DNA of 64,000 bases, from NCBI RefSeq assembly GCF_008805035.1, contig NZ_CP038018.1:682001-746000 (forward strand). Direction: 5' to 3'. The notes beneath the pieces were generated by a model. The model saw only the letters and a list, made by a program, of their open reading frames with translations. It ran no database searches and was not told the DNA's origin. The position numbers and the translations under genes were made by a program. Source of the DNA: Eikenella exigua. GTDB lineage: Bacteria > Pseudomonadota > Gammaproteobacteria > Burkholderiales > Neisseriaceae. Of the stretch, positions 40,301 to 48,200 are shown in pieces. Every line of letters begins with the position of its first letter. The stretch's first letter is position 1.

Positions 40301-42319
40301 TTACTTCGCTTGCTGCCGCTCCCATTCGTCGCGGTCGCTTTCAAACATAAAAATCTGAGGTTTTTTCGCCGGCACGGGTTCGTAGTTCCCATTGCCAACC
40401 AGCAGGCCAAAATCGGGCTGGTGCTCGATGGCCGGGCGGGTTTCTTCTTTCGCCAGCCGGATGGTGTTTTCGGCGCGTTTGATGCGACCTTTGGCACGTT
40501 TTTCCGCCAGCTGGTCGCGCACCGTAATCGGCATAGCTGCGCGTTTGTTGCCGTCCACCTTGGCTTTGCACACAAAGCTGCCGTCCATCTTGTACACATA
40601 CACCCACTCGGCATCGTCGTAGTCGTAGGCCACCCGCACGTCTTCGCCGTGCAGCTCGGCCAATTCGGTCGAAAAATACACATTGCCAAACAGCTCAATC
40701 TGTCCGCGTGCCGCCTTGCGCACTTCCTGCGGCCTAAACAGCACGTCCAGCTCCGCTTCGGCCAGCAGGTCGGGGGCGAGGTTTTCCTGCTGCATCCGCA
40801 GGTCGCGGTATTGCAGCGGGGTGTAGTGCACGCCCTCGGCGTTTTTCGGCAGCTCGCTGTGTGGCCGGTTGTTGTAATCTGCAATACACTGCATCACATC
40901 CGCCATAAATTGCTGCCAGCTCGGCAGCTTGGCCTTGTAGCGCTGCTGTTCGGGTGTCAATTCCTTGCCCTGCCGCCATGCGTTAAACGCGCTGTCCATC
41001 TTGCGGTAGAGCAGGTTTTGCGTGCTCCGATCCATGCTGGAGCCGGTAAAGGTTTCGTATTGCGCCGCCAGCCGGATCAGGTTGTCTTGCCACCATCTTT
41101 CGATGATGCCGCGCCCCTGCGGGTTGCCCGGCAGGCCGGTTTCGTGGTGGATGCCCAGCCGTGCGGTTAAGCCGGTGATTTCATGGTCAATGGTTTTGCC
41201 GGTTTGGCCGCCGCCGTTGTCGGAGTAGTACATCAGCGGCACGCCGTTGTGCTTGATGCCGATACGCAGCGCATCTGCCACCGCCACACAGCTCTCGGCG
41301 AGCGAAAAGCTAAACCCCACCACCATGCGTGTGCAGCCGTCGATAATCACAGTCACCTCGGGCTTAAACGGTTGCCCGTGGATGGGGTGCTGCACCTTGG
41401 CTTTAAAGCTGTGGCCGTCGCCGATCCACACATCATTTGGCCGTAAAGCCTGCCAGTCGCGCCGGATATAGGGCAGCAGCGATTTGTAGGCCGCACCGGT
41501 CATCCGCCCGCGCTGCTGCATAATCTGCGGCAGCTTTTTCCACACCCGCCGCACCGTATCCAAGCTCGGCAGTTCGTAGGCCGGTTGGGTAACCAGCCAG
41601 CCTTTGGCAAATTCCTGATAGCTGTGCGCCAACTTCGGGGCGCTCGGGCGGCAGTGGTGCGCCATAAAGTCGGCCAGCCAGGCAATCTGCACCACCGGTG
41701 TCTCTTTTTTGGTCGGGCGCGGTGCCAAGGCAGCCAGCCGCTCGTTGGGCGAAGTGGCGGCACGGTAGGCCGCTACCCAGCCTTTCAGGGTGCGCACACT
41801 GATGCCGCGTTGGTTGTTGGCGCGGGCATTGGCCACCGGCACCAAATAAGCCAGCGATTCCGATAACTGCCCACTTTCCACCTGCCGCACCACAAACTGC
41901 ACCGCATCCGTAATCCCAAAGCCGGTTACCTCATGCAGCCGCAATACCTCCGCCGCCAGAGCCATCCGCGCATGGGCGCAGTCGCGCTGCTTGTCGTTCA
42001 AGCCCATCGCATAGTCGTCAATCGGTAAACCCAACTGCTCCATCCGCCGCACCGCCACCGGCCGCTTGGCCTTAGCCACGCTCGGCAGCATCGCCGGCTG
42101 TGATTGAGCCAGTAACTGCGCCGCCTGCCGCTCCCGTACCGCGGCTTGGATGGTTTCAGGTAGTCCGGCCACTTGGTATTCCACGCCGCCACCGCGTTGT
42201 GCACGTCTGCGGCTCGGCCAATATTCGCGCTTAGCTTTATCGGAGATACCTTTAGGGGTTTTAGGCAGAGAGGGGATGCTGAGCTGCGCTAATTCAGCCG
42301 CACTTAAATATTCACTCAT
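40301..42319 (-). CDS. MuA-like DDE transposase
   Basis: 672 residues from the ATG at 42319, preceded by GGGGA and overlapping the upstream stop by 8 bp; the frame is open to a TTG at 42334. N-terminal Mu DNA-binding domain (EYLSAAELAQLSIPSLPKTP, KREYWPSRRRAQRGGG), catalytic DDE core with Asp in VWIGDGHSF (about 301), Asp in YYSDNGGGQ (about 367) and Glu in GIIERWW (about 407), then a MuA C-terminal barrel and a basic tail. It acts at the prophage ends for integration and replicative transposition. All catalytic residues are present. Confidence 0.95.
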   Translation of the reverse strand: MSEYLSAAELAQLSIPSLPKTPKGISDKAKREYWPSRRRAQRGGGVEYQVAGLPETIQAAVRERQAAQLLAQSQPAMLPSVAKAKRPVAVRRMEQLGLPIDDYAMGLNDKQRDCAHARMALAAEVLRLHEVTGFGITDAVQFVVRQVESGQLSESLAYLVPVANARANNQRGISVRTLKGWVAAYRAATSPNERLAALAPRPTKKETPVVQIAWLADFMAHHCRPSAPKLAHSYQEFAKGWLVTQPAYELPSLDTVRRVWKKLPQIMQQRGRMTGAAYKSLLPYIRRDWQALRPNDVWIGDGHSFKAKVQHPIHGQPFKPEVTVIIDGCTRMVVGFSFSLAESCVAVADALRIGIKHNGVPLMYYSDNGGGQTGKTIDHEITGLTARLGIHHETGLPGNPQGRGIIERWWQDNLIRLAAQYETFTGSSMDRSTQNLLYRKMDSAFNAWRQGKELTPEQQRYKAKLPSWQQFMADVMQCIADYNNRPHSELPKNAEGVHYTPLQYRDLRMQQENLAPDLLAEAELDVLFRPQEVRKAARGQIELFGNVYFSTELAELHGEDVRVAYDYDDAEWVYVYKMDGSFVCKAKVDGNKRAAMPITVRDQLAEKRAKGRIKRAENTIRLAKEETRPAIEHQPDFGLLVGNGNYEPVPAKKPQIFMFESDRDEWERQQAK

Positions 42320-42791
42320 GGCTTTCATCCCCAAAATCCAATTCCGGATTGCCAGCCTTTTTCACGTTCTCGCGCTGATAGGCCAGTAAAGCCAACACAT
42401 TGGTTAAAGCTGCAATGGTCTCGTCTACACCGCTGCCGTCTTCGTGCCATTTAGCCAACAGCGCCAAAGCCTCGGCTGTTTGGCTCTGTACTTGTGCCAT
42501 ATCCGCCACCTTGCCCTTGCGGCCACGCGGGATTTCAATCACCACCCGGTCGCCATGCAGCACACTCAAATACTCGCTGATAAAGCGGCTGCCGGTCAGC
42601 GCCTCAAACTGGGCTATCCGATTGAGTGGCAAAGTGTTATCCAACAGCCAGCGGTAATAGGTTTTAAGCTCCACCCCCATCAGGTCGGCCATCACTTTAG
42701 ATGGACGGTGCTGTTCCTTAGCATGCCGTTTGGCCAGCTCAATCGCATGGTCTAGAGAGGTGGCTTTCGCCTGTCGTCTGATGGTTCTCAT
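42312..42791 (-). CDS. Early phage DNA-binding-like protein
   Basis: 159 residues: MRTIRRQAKATSLDHAIELA, RHAKEQHRPSKVMADLMGVE, LKTYYRWLLDNTLPLNRIAQ, FEALTGSRFISEYL. The first half has a helix-turn-helix feel (MGVELKTYYRWL). The second half is helical with KWHEDGSGVDETIAALTNVL. It lies between ner and the transposase, so it is probably a regulator of early transcription. Confidence 0.7.
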   Translation of the reverse strand: MRTIRRQAKATSLDHAIELAKRHAKEQHRPSKVMADLMGVELKTYYRWLLDNTLPLNRIAQFEALTGSRFISEYLSVLHGDRVVIEIPRGRKGKVADMAQVQSQTAEALALLAKWHEDGSGVDETIAALTNVLALLAYQRENVKKAGNPELDFGDESHE

Positions 42792-42856
42792 GGTAAAAAT
42801 TTATCAATCGAGAATTTAAATTCGTGATTTTTTAGCCTGTTATCCGTACAATACAT

Positions 42857-43135
42857 TTATGCATTACACGCACGGCGCAATACAGGCTGGAAATTTCGTG
42901 CCGCATACCGTTGTGGCCAAATTTGTTCTGGCTTCATGCCCAGCGCATCAGCAATGACCCGTTCGCTTTTGGGATAAGGTTTGACTAAGGCGCCATAAAG
43001 GGTGGTTGGATGCACGTTGGCTTGTGCTGCCAGTGCGCGAATTGACCAACCCCGTTTTTTCAACGCAGCGATGATGTCTGCACGGTGCCAATCCAAAAGC
43101 TCCGGTGTTACTTTTTGAGCTGTATTTTTTTTCAT
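42857..43135 (-). CDS. ner: Ner-like transcriptional regulator
   Basis: 92 residues with the Ner/Nlp helix-turn-helix: WHRADIIAALKKRGWSIRAL, AAQANVHPTTLYGALVKPYP, KSERVIADALGMKPEQIWPQ, RY. Ner of Mu represses the early and repressor promoters after infection. It is the first gene leftward from the operator region and faces the repressor gene on the other strand. Confidence 0.93.
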   Translation of the reverse strand: MKKNTAQKVTPELLDWHRADIIAALKKRGWSIRALAAQANVHPTTLYGALVKPYPKSERVIADALGMKPEQIWPQRYAARNFQPVLRRACNA

Positions 43136-43339
43136 CTTAAATACCTATTTTTTGTCAGTTGGGGAATTGACTAGATGTAGGTATTATAGCGTTAAACTTA
43201 AAATTAGCAAGTAGAATTTATAGCGTTAAACTTAAAATTTATGAGATTTTCTTAGGTTTGGTTATAAATTTATGATTTAAAGAATAAAATATTCTAAGAT
43301 TAACGTTATAGCTGTTTATAGGTTGAGGTTAGTCTTCGT
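43136..43339. promoter_or_regulatory. Early operator/promoter region between ner and the repressor
   Basis: 204 bp, very AT-rich. A perfect 22-bp direct repeat begins TTATAGCGTTAAACTTAAAA and ends TT (43184-43205 and 43218-43239, 34 bp apart). An inverted partial copy with one mismatch, TTAACGTTATA (43300-43310), lies nearer the repressor. Spacing and symmetry fit operators for the repressor and Ner at divergent promoters. Confidence 0.75.
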
Positions 43340-44155
43340 ATGGAAAACTTTAACGTTGAGTTTGCGAAGCGCATGGAGATAGTTGTGAAGAGGCTTGGTA
43401 GCGTCTCCGAACTAGCAAGAAGAGTGGATGTAGCCTACCCAACGGCCACAAAATGGGTTAAAGAGGGTGCAGAGCCCAGCACCACCAACCTGATCAAAAT
43501 CGCTGACGCCTCTCAAGTGAACTTGTTATGGCTGGCCACAGGGCAAGGTGCTCCCTATTTAGAAGGAGAGCAAAGTATTTCTGACGAATTAGAGCAGGAA
43601 GGGCAGCGAATACTGCAAGAACAGTTGGAGAAGACTGATCAGATAGTAAAAAGCCTTCAAGAAGCTAGGCGCATAAGCCGGATAGGCAGCACTCAGCCAT
43701 TAGATGTAAATGGGAATGCTGTCGATATTGATGAATTTGTCTTTATCCCGTTCTATGATGTATCTGTATCTGCTGGGCAAGGCGCTTGGGTGGATAACGA
43801 CCGGCCAAAATCCTGCCTCGCCTTCCGCCGCGATTGGCTAGAGAGCTACATTACATCTGATTTTTCCACGCTGACGGTGGTCATGGTTAAAGGCGACAGC
43901 ATGGTCGGCGTGCTAAATGATAAAGATGCCATCTTGGTAGATCACAGCCAAACCGAGGCTTCTGATGGTCTGTATGCCTTGCGTATCGGCAACGAGACTT
44001 TTGTCAAACGCGTTCAACGCCTGCCTGATTCTTTGCTGATCACCAGTGCCAATCAGGAATATCAGCCGTTCACGGTACCACTGGAAAATGGGGATGCCGC
44101 CAGCAGTAATGTATCTATTATTGGTAAAGTGGTTTGGCTTGGCCGTGCTCTTTAA
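43340..44155 (+). CDS. Phage repressor, HTH plus S24 (LexA-like) peptidase domain
   Basis: 271 residues. The N-terminal helix-turn-helix (SVSELARRVDVAYPTATKWV) is followed by a helical linker (about 75-115) and an S24 domain with the nucleophile in VVMVKGDSMVGVLNDKDAIL and the Lys in RIGNETFVKRVQRL. It maintains lysogeny and can probably be inactivated by self-cleavage in the SOS response. It is the only long gene on the plus strand at this end. It differs from the classical Mu c repressor, which has no peptidase domain. Confidence 0.92.
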   Translation: MENFNVEFAKRMEIVVKRLGSVSELARRVDVAYPTATKWVKEGAEPSTTNLIKIADASQVNLLWLATGQGAPYLEGEQSISDELEQEGQRILQEQLEKTDQIVKSLQEARRISRIGSTQPLDVNGNAVDIDEFVFIPFYDVSVSAGQGAWVDNDRPKSCLAFRRDWLESYITSDFSTLTVVMVKGDSMVGVLNDKDAILVDHSQTEASDGLYALRIGNETFVKRVQRLPDSLLITSANQEYQPFTVPLENGDAASSNVSIIGKVVWLGRAL

Positions 44156-44377
44156 ATGCCCGCCTCCTGATAAAACCATAATTGCTTAAATTCTGCTTTA
44201 AAAGCGTTTAATCCCCACTTATTCTGGTGCAAAAGATAACGCATTTTTTATCAAACTAAAGCAAAAGCTGGTGCAAGTTTTTTCTCGCACCAGCTTCGCT
44301 CAAATCCGCACCTGATAAAGTTTTCCGCCGTTTTTTGCCTCCGGTCATCCAAGTGCAAAAATAACCACCTCCCCACA
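44156..44377. promoter_or_regulatory. Prophage left end with transposase-binding repeats
   Basis: The octamer TGCAAAAG or a near match occurs at 44228, 44260 and 44354, inverted relative to the right end. The outermost site lies at bases 17-24 from the terminus, as on the right. A second inverted repeat (GCTGGTGCAAG near 44267 and CGCACCAGC near 44286) is also visible. These are expected MuA att sites L1-L3. The last bases are CA (44376-44377). Confidence 0.78.
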
Positions 44378-44382
44378 GTCAG
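44378..44382. repeat. Prophage target-site duplication, left side (GTCAG)
   Basis: The same GTCAG as at 6404-6408, directly outside the prophage terminus. Confidence 0.9.
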
Positions 44383-44466
44383 TTTTTCTTTTAGAGCAAC
44401 AGGGGTAACGAAAAACAGTAAGCCAAACAGGAAGATGCTGTAAGTGTATAAGCCGATTTTATCCAT
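44378..44466 (-). pseudogene. N-terminal fragment of the membrane-protein gene cut by the prophage
   Basis: ATG at 44466. The first residues MDKIGLYTYSIFLFGLLFFV, then TPVALKEKL, form a membrane segment and run into the prophage end at 44378. Beyond this point the frame continues for 42 codons into phage DNA, to 44251, giving a fusion tail without meaning. See the C-terminal fragment at 5980-6408 for the in-frame reconstruction. No clear ribosome site is visible. Confidence 0.85.
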
Positions 44467-44547
44467 AACTAGGGAAAATTAGCGTATCAACTTTTCGGAG
44501 AAGGGATTGGGGCATGAGTTTTCCAATGGCGGACAGGGTGTCTTGGC

Positions 44548-44611
44548 TTTTCAGGTAGCCTTTGGCTGGATAGAGGCTACCTGAAAAATATGCGGGGTTT
44601 CAGGCAGCCTT
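44548..44611. repeat. Uptake-sequence cluster with two dialects
   Basis: TTTTCAGGTAGCCT near 44549 and AGGCTACCTGAAA near 44573 form an inverted eikDUS pair, followed by TTCAGGCAGCCT (44599-44610), which is the AGGCTGCCTGAA (simDUS-type) variant. It lies downstream of yciB. Confidence 0.75.
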
Positions 44612-44617
44612 TTGGTT

Positions 44618-45214
44618 TTAGGGTTTGCTTGGCTGCTCGGGAGGCTCGCTTTCGGCGGGGGCTTGGGCTTCGGTTTTCAGGTGTTTGCGCAATACGAAGG
44701 CTTGGGCGGCGAGGAAGATGCCCATCAGGATGAGCTGGCCGTAGCTTTTGAAGTGGATAAACAGGTTTTTGGCCTGCTCGGAGGCGTCGTAGTGGTAGAG
44801 GCCGAACCAGTAGTGCAGGGCGGCGAGCAGGAGGAAGAAGGCGGCCCAGGCGTAGGTGAGGCGCTGCCAGCCTTGCGGGCTGAAGCGGAATACGTCTTTG
44901 GCTACGGGCTGCATCAGTGGCTTGCCGATGAGGGCGCTTATGGCCAGGGCTAAGGCGAAGCTAAGATTGATGATGGGGGTTTTCCAGCGCAGGTAGAGGT
45001 CGTCGCGCAGGAGGATGGTGGCGCCGCAGAAGAGGATGGTGAGCACGAGCACCACCCATTGTTGTTTGGTGAGCCGCCATTTTTGCCGCATAAGGTGGAT
45101 GCCGTACACGATCAGGGTGGCGGCCAATACGGCGGCTGCGCCGGCCAAGAGGCCGAATTTTTTGGAGGCGATGAAAAAGGCGATGAGGGGGAGGAGGTCG
45201 AGCAGGGCGGTCAT
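44618..45214 (-). CDS. yciB: YciB/IspA-type inner-membrane septation protein
   Basis: 198 residues with five or more membrane segments: MTALLDLLPLIAFFIASKKF, GLLAGAAAVLAATLIVYGIH, TKQQWVVLVLTILFCGATIL, RDDLYLRWKTPIINLSFALA. These are standard YciB (intracellular septation protein A) features. It helps envelope integrity and septum formation. It directly follows mltG with 1 bp between, so the two form an envelope operon. The C-terminal tail is Pro/Glu rich. Confidence 0.93.
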   Translation of the reverse strand: MTALLDLLPLIAFFIASKKFGLLAGAAAVLAATLIVYGIHLMRQKWRLTKQQWVVLVLTILFCGATILLRDDLYLRWKTPIINLSFALALAISALIGKPLMQPVAKDVFRFSPQGWQRLTYAWAAFFLLLAALHYWFGLYHYDASEQAKNLFIHFKSYGQLILMGIFLAAQAFVLRKHLKTEAQAPAESEPPEQPSKP

Positions 45215-45215
45215 G

Positions 45216-46211
45216 TTACGGTCTTTTCAAAATATAGCGGCGGACGTTGGCATTGTGTTCGTCTAAGGTACGGCTGAATTCGCTTTTGCCGGTGTTATCC
45301 ATGCGGGAGACGAAGTAGAGGTAGTCGGCGCCGCTGGGGTGGGCAGCAGCTTGGAGGGCGGCTTCGCCGGGCAGAGCGATGGGGGTGGGGGGCAGACCGT
45401 CGCGGGTGTAGGTGTTGTAGGTGGTGTCGCGCTGGAGGTCGGCGCGGCGGATGCGGCCGTTGTAGGCGCTGCCCATGCCGTAAATCACGGTGGGGTCGGT
45501 TTGTAGACGCATGCCTTGGTTGAGGCGGTTGACGAACACGGCGGCCACGTTGGCACGGTCTTCTTCGTGGGCGGTTTCTTTTTCGATGATGCTGGCCATG
45601 GTGAGCAGCTCGTAGGGGTTTTTATACGGCAAATTGTCGGCACGGCCGCTCCAGGCGGATTGCAGCTGGCTTTGCATACGGCGGTAGGCGAGGCGGTAGA
45701 TTTGCAAATCGCTGCTGTCGTAGTCGATTTCATAGCTGTCGGGGAAGAAGCGGCCTTCGGGATGTTGGATGTCGGCATCGGAGGCGATGGCGGCAAGGAG
45801 TTGGCGGTCGCTCCAAGATGCAGTGTCGTGGCGGATGTCGGCGGTTTGGTTGATGAGGCGGCGCATTTGGGCAAAACGCATGCCTTCGATGATGCGCACG
45901 GTGATGGTGTCGGGGCGACCGTTTTTGAGGTGGCGCAGGATTTGCCAGGAGGAGGCGCGGGGTTGAAGGCGGTAGTTGCCGGGCAGGAGCTGTTTGTGGG
46001 TGCCGGTGAGGTAGGCGGCGGCCACGAACACCCAGCGGCTGTAGATGGCATCGTTGGCAGCCAGCGTGCGGCTCACACTGCCAATGCCGCTGCCGCGCTC
46101 CACGCGCAGGCGTTGGCTATGGGTGTCTTTGGGGGCGAAGAGGAGGCCGGCAAATAGGGCGGCAGCCAGCAGGATAAGGGCAAGCAGGGAATAGAGGTTT
46201 TTTTTCAGCAT
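45216..46211 (-). CDS. mltG: MltG endolytic murein transglycosylase
   Basis: 331 residues from the ATG at 46211 (MLKKNLYSLLALILLAAALF); the frame to 46298 is not translated. One N-terminal membrane anchor, then the YceG domain: ERGSGIGSVSRTLAANDAIY, ITVRIIEGMRFAQMRRLINQ, and the catalytic Glu region NPYELLTMASIIEKETAHEE followed by RLQTDPTVIYGMG. It cuts growing glycan strands and limits chain length. Confidence 0.95.
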   Translation of the reverse strand: MLKKNLYSLLALILLAAALFAGLLFAPKDTHSQRLRVERGSGIGSVSRTLAANDAIYSRWVFVAAAYLTGTHKQLLPGNYRLQPRASSWQILRHLKNGRPDTITVRIIEGMRFAQMRRLINQTADIRHDTASWSDRQLLAAIASDADIQHPEGRFFPDSYEIDYDSSDLQIYRLAYRRMQSQLQSAWSGRADNLPYKNPYELLTMASIIEKETAHEEDRANVAAVFVNRLNQGMRLQTDPTVIYGMGSAYNGRIRRADLQRDTTYNTYTRDGLPPTPIALPGEAALQAAAHPSGADYLYFVSRMDNTGKSEFSRTLDEHNANVRRYILKRP

Positions 46212-46298
46212 GGGTTCGGTATGGCCGATTAAAGGGCGGCAGTATAGCCCAGGGCGGGGCGGATGCGAAGCGGTGCGGTTTATTTGGAGGACTGGCAA

Positions 46299-46341
46299 AG
46301 GCTACCTGAAACGGCTTTTTTGTTTTTCAGGTAGCCTTTTT
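46299..46341. terminator. Uptake-sequence inverted pair upstream of mltG
   Basis: AGGCTACCTGAAA (46299-46311) and TTTCAGGTAGCCT (46325-46337) with flanking T-runs. It ends the LplT-like gene transcript on the minus strand and could also act on the plus strand. Confidence 0.75.
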
Positions 46342-46360
46342 GCGGTTTGCAGGCCGAAGC

Positions 46361-47671
46361 TTATTCTTCCTCTTTGCCAAACCAGCGTTGCCAGCCTTCG
46401 CGGATTGGCGGGGCGATTTTCAGCAGGTACACCAGCACCACAATATTGCCCGCCGCCACGATAAGGTAAAGCAGGTTGATGCTGTCGAACAGCCATAGAA
46501 GGATGGCGGAGAGCAGGGCGGCGGCCACCATGAAGAGGCCGTTGATAATGTTATTTGCGGCAATGGCGTGGGCGCGGAATTCTTCGCTGCTGGCGGTTTG
46601 CAGCCAGGTATAGAGCGGCACGGAGAAAAAGCCGCCACAGAAGCCGAGCAGCACGATGCAGAGCATCACGGCATAGGCGTCGCCGCGCAACAGGAAGCTG
46701 CCGATGCCGCTATATTCGTGGTAGTGCGTGCCGTGCACGAGGGCAACGAGCAGCAGGCCGAATATGGCCATGCCCACCGTGCCCACGGCCACCCAGCCGA
46801 GGTTGAGCCGGCGGTGGCTGAGTTTGGCGCACAGCACGGAGCCGCTGCCGATGCCGATGGAAAACAGGGTGAGCATCAGGTTGAACACATTATCGTTGCC
46901 GCCCAAGTGCAGTTTGGTGAAGGTGGGCAGCTGGGTGGTGTACACCGCGCCGATAAACCAAAACCAGGAAATGCCGATGATGGCGGCGTAGATTTCGCGG
47001 TTGGCAAAGGCTTGTTTTATAATGGCTTTGGAGTTGCGCACAATGTGCCAGTCGATTTTTGCTTCCGGGGTTTTCGGCGCCACACGCGGCATAAACAGGC
47101 TGGAGGCGAGGCCGCCGGCAGCAATGATGAGCAGGAAAACGGATACCGTGGTGCCGCCGATACCGGCCAGAATGGTGCCCAAAATCTGGCCGAACAGGAT
47201 GGCGAGGAAAGTGCCGCCTTCCACCAGGCTGTTGCCCACAATCAGCTCGTGTTCGTCCAAATAATCGGGCAACACGGCGTATTTAAGCGGGCCGAACAGG
47301 GTGGAATGCAAGCCCATCAGGAAGATGCAGAGCAGCAACAACAGCAATGATTGCTTGAGAAAGCCCACCGTGGCCAGCAGCATAATCAGCACTTCGGCCA
47401 CCTTCACCGCCACTGCCATGCGGCTGCGGTCGAATTTGTTGCACAGCTGGCCGGAGAGGGCGGAAAACAGGAAAAAGGGCAACACAAACAACAGCGCGCT
47501 CACGTTAATCATTTGTGCCGGTTCGATGAAGCCGTTTTTGCCCAAACCATAAAAGCTGATCATGGTGGCCAGCGCAATTTTGAATAAGTTGTCGTTGAGC
47601 GCGCCGAGAAATTGGGTGCCGAACAGCGGGGCAAAGCGGCGCGATACGGCGAATTTAAAGCCTGGGTTCAT
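46361..47671 (-). CDS. LplT-like major facilitator (lysophospholipid transporter family)
   Basis: 436 residues, 12 membrane segments. FAPLFGTQFLGALNDNLFKI at the N-terminus, FGPLKYAVLPDYLDEHELIV, GNSLVEGGTFLAILFGQILG and the middle IGISWFWFIGAVYTTQLPTF are the signature of LplT, which flips lysophospholipids inward for re-acylation. No acyltransferase domain is fused. Substrate by family only. It overlaps ccoS by 4 bp. Confidence 0.85.
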   Translation of the reverse strand: MNPGFKFAVSRRFAPLFGTQFLGALNDNLFKIALATMISFYGLGKNGFIEPAQMINVSALLFVLPFFLFSALSGQLCNKFDRSRMAVAVKVAEVLIMLLATVGFLKQSLLLLLLCIFLMGLHSTLFGPLKYAVLPDYLDEHELIVGNSLVEGGTFLAILFGQILGTILAGIGGTTVSVFLLIIAAGGLASSLFMPRVAPKTPEAKIDWHIVRNSKAIIKQAFANREIYAAIIGISWFWFIGAVYTTQLPTFTKLHLGGNDNVFNLMLTLFSIGIGSGSVLCAKLSHRRLNLGWVAVGTVGMAIFGLLLVALVHGTHYHEYSGIGSFLLRGDAYAVMLCIVLLGFCGGFFSVPLYTWLQTASSEEFRAHAIAANNIINGLFMVAAALLSAILLWLFDSINLLYLIVAAGNIVVLVYLLKIAPPIREGWQRWFGKEEE

Positions 47672-47847
47672 GGTTTGTCCTGCGGGGATGGGGAGTCGGG
47701 ATGCACGGAATCGTCGTCCATCAAAATGCGGTGGGCAGGGCCTTCCAAATCGTCAAACTGGCCGTTGTGGCCGGACCACCAGAAGAAATAGCCGATAACG
47801 AAGGCCAGCACGATGCTGATGGGAATCAGGATAAACACGCTGTCCAT
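47668..47847 (-). CDS. ccoS: CcoS, cbb3-type cytochrome oxidase maturation protein
   Basis: 59 residues: MDSVFILIPISIVLAFVIGY, FFWWSGHNGQFDDLEGPAHR, then ILMDDDS and a Pro/Ser/Asp tail. One membrane helix and the invariant GQFDDLEGPAHRIL identify CcoS, needed to insert cofactors into cbb3 oxidase. It starts at a TAATG overlap with the previous gene and overlaps the LplT-like gene by 4 bp. It is away from the ccoNOP genes. Confidence 0.93.
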   Translation of the reverse strand: MDSVFILIPISIVLAFVIGYFFWWSGHNGQFDDLEGPAHRILMDDDSVHPDSPSPQDKP

Positions 47848-48158
47848 TACAGGTTTCCTTCTAAATCGGTGAGCAGCAGGGTGTGGCCGCCGAGGCGCAG
47901 GTATTGCTGGCGGATATCGGCCGCCAGGCCGCCTTCGGCATCATACAGGGCAATGCCCTCGCCATGCGGCTGCCAAACCAGCAGCTGGCCGGCCAGGGCT
48001 TCCAATGCGCGGGCAGGCGCGGCATCTTTCGGCGGCAACGCGGCTGCGTGCGCCTGAATCATGGCGCTGCCGGAGATGGGCTCGTCGTCGTTGTCGGCAA
48101 TGAGCACGAGGAAACCGAGCAGGGTGCCGTTGGGGGTGCTGAGGGTGAATTGGCGCAT
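47847..48158 (-). CDS. Conserved-looking small protein of unknown function
   Basis: 103 residues: MRQFTLSTPNGTLLGFLVLI, ADNDDEPISGSAMIQAHAAA and a C-terminus QYLRLGGHTLLLTDLEGNL. Beta-rich, cytoplasmic. It is the first gene of a three-gene unit with ccoS and the LplT-like gene. The nearest purine block before the ATG is the AAAAGG of an eikDUS, which may act as ribosome site. Confidence 0.7.
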   Translation of the reverse strand: MRQFTLSTPNGTLLGFLVLIADNDDEPISGSAMIQAHAAALPPKDAAPARALEALAGQLLVWQPHGEGIALYDAEGGLAADIRQQYLRLGGHTLLLTDLEGNL

Positions 48159-48200
48159 TTTCAGGTAGCCTTTTATTTCAGGTAGCCTTAGGTGTGTGTG

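Larger units (their letters stand above)
6409..44377 (-). mobile_element. Complete Mu-like transposable prophage (37,969 bp)
   Basis: The element begins TG and ends CA with a 5-bp direct repeat (GTCAG) on each side. Its gene order is that of Mu and FluMu: repressor, Ner, transposase A, ATPase B, Gam, GemA, Mor, lysis genes, terminase, portal, head, tail sheath and tube, baseplate, fibre, Com and methylase. The phage left (immunity) end is at 44377 and the modification end is at 6409, so most genes are on the minus strand. All core replication and structural genes are present. The one clear lesion is a frameshift in gp37. I found no DNA invertase and only one fibre gene, so no Mu-type G segment. 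It lies inside a small membrane-protein gene. Confidence 0.95.

Noticed and set aside
43184..43239. The 22-bp direct repeat as prophage attachment site
   Set aside because: Both copies lie inside the prophage, between ner and the repressor. The true ends with GTCAG duplication are at 6409 and 44377.
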